DNA of 9,275 bases, taken from positions 1 to 9,275 of the forward strand of contig CANHKH010000104.1 of the NCBI GenBank assembly GCA_947460165.1. Direction: 5' to 3'. Under the pieces are notes generated by a model. It made no database searches, was not told the origin of the DNA, and worked only from the letters and a program-made list of their open reading frames with translations. Made by a program: the position numbers and the translations under genes. The stretch is from Comamonadaceae bacterium (GTDB lineage: Bacteria > Pseudomonadota > Gammaproteobacteria > Burkholderiales > Burkholderiaceae_C). Of the stretch, positions 6,689 through 9,275 are shown in pieces; positions within the stretch are counted from its first letter, which is position 1; the number at the start of each line of letters is the position of its first letter.

Positions 6689-8272
6689 TCAGTCGCTGCC
6701 ACCGGGCGCTGCCGACTCAGCGCCGCCTCGGGGTTTGCGGCGGCGCCTGCGCTTGCGGGGCTCGCCGCTGCCTGTGGCCTCAGCGTCAGACTCAGGGCCT
6801 GCCGCAGACTCCGCGCTCGGGGCATCGCTGGCTTGGCCACTGTCAGCCGACTCCAGGGCCTGCGGCTTGCTGCGCACGCGGCTGCGGGCAGGCCGGGCGC
6901 TTTGCGCTTGGCGCAATTCTTCGACCATGTCGTGGCGCTCGGCCTCGCTGGCCAGGGAGAACTTTTCCCACCACTCGGCCAGCGCCAGCTCAACTTCGCC
7001 GGTCTGCGCGCGCAGGCGCAAAAAGTCAAAACTTGCCCTAAAGCGCGGCTGCTCAATCAGCGAGAAAGGCGCGTTGCCCACGCGCTTTTCAAAGCGCGGC
7101 TGCATGACCCAGATTTCGCGCATGTCGGTGCCCAGCTTGCCGCGGCCGGACACGTCGCCAATGCGCGAGTCAAAGGCCGCGTCCACCGCGTCGTGCAGCG
7201 CTGGCATCACATGTTCGCCTTTGTTCAAGCGCTTGTCCCAGCCCTGGCGCACATCGGGCCAGAGCACGCACGACAGCAAAAAGCTGGGCGCCACCGGCTT
7301 GCCTTCACCCACGCGGCGGTCGGTGTCTTGCAGCGCCAGTTGCAAAAAGGGCTGGTCGGCGGTGGCCACAATCACGTCGAGCAGCGGGTAAATGCCTTTT
7401 TCCAGCCCCATTTGCTTGAGCATGGCAATGGTGGCCAGGGCGTGGCCGGTTTGCAGCAGCTTGAGCATTTCATCAAACAAGCGCGACTGGGGCACGTCGG
7501 CCAACAGCGCCTTCATGGTCTTGATGGGCGTGGCCGTTTTGGCTTCCAGGGTGAAGCCCAGGCCGCTCAGTTTGGCGGCAAAACGCACGGCGCGGATGAT
7601 GCGCACCGGGTCTTCCCGGTAGCGGGTGGCGGGATCGCCAATCATGCGCAGCACGCGCTTTTTCACGTCGCGCATGCCCTGGTGGTAGTCCACCACGGTT
7701 TGCGTTTCGGGGTCGTAGTACATGGCGTTGATGCTGAAGTCGCGGCGCGCGGCGTCGTGCTCCATGGTGCCCCACACGTTGTCGCGCAACACGCGGCCGG
7801 AGGCGTCCACCGCGTGCTTCATGCTGGCCAACTCGCTTTTGCTGGTGCGCTCGTTGCCGCCCACCTGCTCGGCCAGGCTGTTGTCCAGGTGGGCCCGGAA
7901 GGTGGACACCTCAATGACCTCGTGCTCGCGGCCCCGGCCGTAGATGACGTGCACGATGCGAAAGCGTCGGCCAATGATGAAGGCGCGGCGAAACAAGCCC
8001 TTGACCTGCTCGGGCGTGGCGTTGGTGGCCACGTCAAAGTCTTTGGGCCGCAGGCCCACCAGCAGGTCGCGCACCGCGCCGCCCACAATAAAAGCCTCGT
8101 AGCCGGCGTCATGCAGGGTGTGCACCACGTCCAGGGCGCGGTCGTCCACCAGGCTGAGGTCTATGCCGTGCTCGGCCTGGCCGACTTCCACGCGCTTGCC
8201 GTAGGGCGACTTGGGCGAGCGGCTGGCGGGCTCAGACTTGCCCAGCAATTTATTGATGAATGACTTGATCAT
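6689..8272 (-). CDS. pcnB: Poly(A) polymerase I
   Basis: This 527-residue class II nucleotidyltransferase adds 3' poly(A) tails that mark RNA for decay; in E. coli it also controls ColE1-type plasmid copy number through RNA I. Visible parts are the helix-turn motif FIVGGAVRDLLVG (61-73), the catalytic DFD aspartates 78 and 80 in KDFDVATNATPEQ, RRDFSINAMYYD (176-187), and the RYREDPVRIIRAVRFAAKL block (217-235) that marks the PcnB/CCA superfamily. The position of WGTMEHDAARRDF and the long C-terminal region favour PcnB over the CCA-adding enzyme. The tail from about 455 is low in complexity, acidic and Ser/Ala-rich, then a basic cluster, RKRRRRRKPR (506-515), which I expect to bind RNA. The start ATG overlaps the upstream gene as ATGA and lacks a Shine-Dalgarno, so coupling is likely. 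folK follows. Confidence 0.95.
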   Translation of the reverse strand: MIKSFINKLLGKSEPASRSPKSPYGKRVEVGQAEHGIDLSLVDDRALDVVHTLHDAGYEAFIVGGAVRDLLVGLRPKDFDVATNATPEQVKGLFRRAFIIGRRFRIVHVIYGRGREHEVIEVSTFRAHLDNSLAEQVGGNERTSKSELASMKHAVDASGRVLRDNVWGTMEHDAARRDFSINAMYYDPETQTVVDYHQGMRDVKKRVLRMIGDPATRYREDPVRIIRAVRFAAKLSGLGFTLEAKTATPIKTMKALLADVPQSRLFDEMLKLLQTGHALATIAMLKQMGLEKGIYPLLDVIVATADQPFLQLALQDTDRRVGEGKPVAPSFLLSCVLWPDVRQGWDKRLNKGEHVMPALHDAVDAAFDSRIGDVSGRGKLGTDMREIWVMQPRFEKRVGNAPFSLIEQPRFRASFDFLRLRAQTGEVELALAEWWEKFSLASEAERHDMVEELRQAQSARPARSRVRSKPQALESADSGQASDAPSAESAAGPESDAEATGSGEPRKRRRRRKPRGGAESAAPGGSD

Positions 8273-8952
8273 GGGGATTCGCTAAACAGATCCAGGGTGC
8301 GCCAATGGCGCGCTTGCGCCAGGGCGCGCAGCTTGGCGTCGGGGTTGGTGGCCACCGGGTGCGTGACTTTTTCTAAAAGGGCCACATCGTTCATGGAGTC
8401 GGAGTAGAAGGTGGTCTCCACTTCGGCCCAGTGGAGGCTGCGGGCGGCCAGCCATTCGTTCATGCGCACGACCTTGCCTTCGCGGACTGACGGGGTGCCC
8501 GCAATCTCGCCCGTCACGCCGCCATGGGGGTCGCGTTCGAGTTGAACGGCAATCAACTCCTGCACGCCAAAGCGCTGGGCAATGGGGCCGGTGACAAAGT
8601 CGTTGGTGGCGGTGACGATGACCACTTGGTGGCCCGCGTCCCGGTGCTGTTGCACCAAGGCCAGGGCTTGGGGTTTGAGCGCAGGCTCAATGACCTCGCG
8701 CATGAATTGCGCGTGCGCCGCTTGCGCTTTGATCGGCCCCTGCTCGCGGATGGCCTGGGTCGCAAAGCGCACGTAGTCGTGAATGTCCAGCGTGCCGGCG
8801 CGGTAATGCGCAAAGTACTCGGCATTGCGCCGCTTGAACTCGGTGGCATCGCACCAGCCCAGGCCAATGGTGAACTCGCCCCACTCGTAGTCGGAGTCCA
8901 GCGGGAGCAAGGTGTGGTCCAGGTCAAACAGGGCCAGGTGCGGGCGGCTCAT
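8269..8952 (-). CDS. HAD-IB family phosphatase (SerB-like)
   Basis: This 227-residue haloacid dehalogenase-type hydrolase acts on a phosphate ester that the sequence does not identify. All four HAD motifs are present: motif I FDLDHTLL with nucleophile Asp10 and acid/base Asp12; motif II VIVTATN with Thr114; the conserved Lys160 in REGK; and motif IV YSDSMNDVALL with Asp185 and Asp189. A helical cap lies between motif I and II (about 15-90), as in subfamily IB, which includes phosphoserine phosphatase. Phosphoserine or histidinol phosphate are candidate substrates, but neither is supported by context. The ATG at 8952 is preceded by GGAG at 5 bases and overlaps the hda stop as ATGA. The stop in turn overlaps the pcnB start. 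The place between hda and pcnB is, as I recall, shared by related Burkholderiales. Confidence 0.92.
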   Translation of the reverse strand: MSRPHLALFDLDHTLLPLDSDYEWGEFTIGLGWCDATEFKRRNAEYFAHYRAGTLDIHDYVRFATQAIREQGPIKAQAAHAQFMREVIEPALKPQALALVQQHRDAGHQVVIVTATNDFVTGPIAQRFGVQELIAVQLERDPHGGVTGEIAGTPSVREGKVVRMNEWLAARSLHWAEVETTFYSDSMNDVALLEKVTHPVATNPDAKLRALAQARHWRTLDLFSESP

Positions 8953-9275
8953 GGGGTCTCCAACATGGACTTGATCAGTGGAATGGTGATGGCCCGCTGG
9001 GTCTGCAGGGAATAGCCGTCGAGCTGGTCGAGCAGCTGTGACAAGCTGGCCAGGTCGCGGGAAAAGCGGCTGAGGATGAAGTCCATCACCTCGTCGCCCA
9101 AAAACACACCGCGCGCGTCGGCCTGCTGGCGCAGCACGGCGCGGCGCTCGACGTCGGTCAGCGCGTGCAGCTCGAACACATGGCCCCAGCCCAGGCGAGA
9201 GCGCAGGTCCTCGCGCAGCTTCAGGTCGGCAGGCGGCAGCGCGCCGGCGGCCAGCACGCAGCGCGGCATTCCGTC
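8949..9275 (-). CDS. hda: DnaA regulatory inactivator Hda, C-terminal part
   Basis: The gene runs off the right edge; 108 residues plus the stop remain, beginning DGMPRCVLAAG. Hda is an AAA+ protein related to DnaA. With the DNA-loaded sliding clamp it promotes hydrolysis of DnaA-bound ATP and so limits re-initiation of replication. The visible part holds LAAGALPPADLKLREDLRSRLGWG (box VII region, with the Arg-rich segment that in the family includes the arginine finger), ALTDVERRAVLRQQA, and the lid helix FSRDLASLSQLLDQLD, whose Arg sits where DnaA-type proteins have the sensor 2 arginine. It ends with AITIPLIKSMLE, as Hda does; DnaA would continue into a DNA-binding domain, which is absent. 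The clamp-binding motif expected near the N-terminus lies outside the window. Its stop overlaps the HAD gene start. Confidence 0.93.
   Translation of the reverse strand, partial: DGMPRCVLAAGALPPADLKLREDLRSRLGWGHVFELHALTDVERRAVLRQQADARGVFLGDEVMDFILSRFSRDLASLSQLLDQLDGYSLQTQRAITIPLIKSMLETP

Noticed and set aside
6587..8263. A 558-codon open frame on the + strand opposite pcnB
   Set aside because: It is antisense to a clear PcnB, is His/Gln/Ala/Gly-rich with no family-like motif, and such long antisense frames are common in GC-rich DNA because of third-position bias.

Overview
This looks like a chromosomal stretch from a GC-rich betaproteobacterium, most likely Burkholderiales in or near the Comamonadaceae. 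The reasons are the high G+C, and the gene order hda, HAD-IB phosphatase, pcnB, folK, which I recall from that group. The family assignment is inference; the protein families themselves are clear. The window is almost fully coding. I see no tRNA, rRNA, CRISPR array, insertion sequence or phage gene, and no gap between genes exceeds 180 bases.

Left part (1-2893): the 3' end of gloA (glyoxalase I, + strand) converges on an edd-eda operon (- strand) for the Entner-Doudoroff pathway. The 120-base gap between gloA and eda has no obvious gene but can fold into two adjacent stems. edd and eda overlap by 10 bases, and the eda Shine-Dalgarno site lies inside edd.

Middle (3074-4368): chaC (gamma-glutamylcyclotransferase) and pdxH (pyridoxamine 5'-phosphate oxidase) run on the + strand, chaC divergent from edd. 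pdxH has a TATACT box placed so that transcription could begin on its start codon. A hairpin follows pdxH.

Islet (4404-6007): two uncharacterised exported proteins on the - strand, a lipoprotein followed by a signal-peptide protein, joined by an ATGA stop/start overlap. Their DNA is visibly less GC-rich than the neighbours. An 80-base block of about 27% G+C lies just upstream. This pair is the least explained part of the window and the best candidate for an undescribed system.

Right part (6151-9275): a tight - strand operon reads hda (partial), HAD-IB phosphatase, pcnB (poly(A) polymerase), folK (pterin pyrophosphokinase). The first three are joined by ATGA overlaps, and folK may start 4 bases after the pcnB stop. 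The genes serve unrelated housekeeping roles: replication control, phosphate ester hydrolysis, RNA decay and folate synthesis.

Functional themes: gloA consumes and chaC degrades glutathione-type thiols. edd-eda yields pyruvate and glyceraldehyde 3-phosphate, a triose whose pool can give rise to the methylglyoxal that GloA removes. These links are inference from adjacency.
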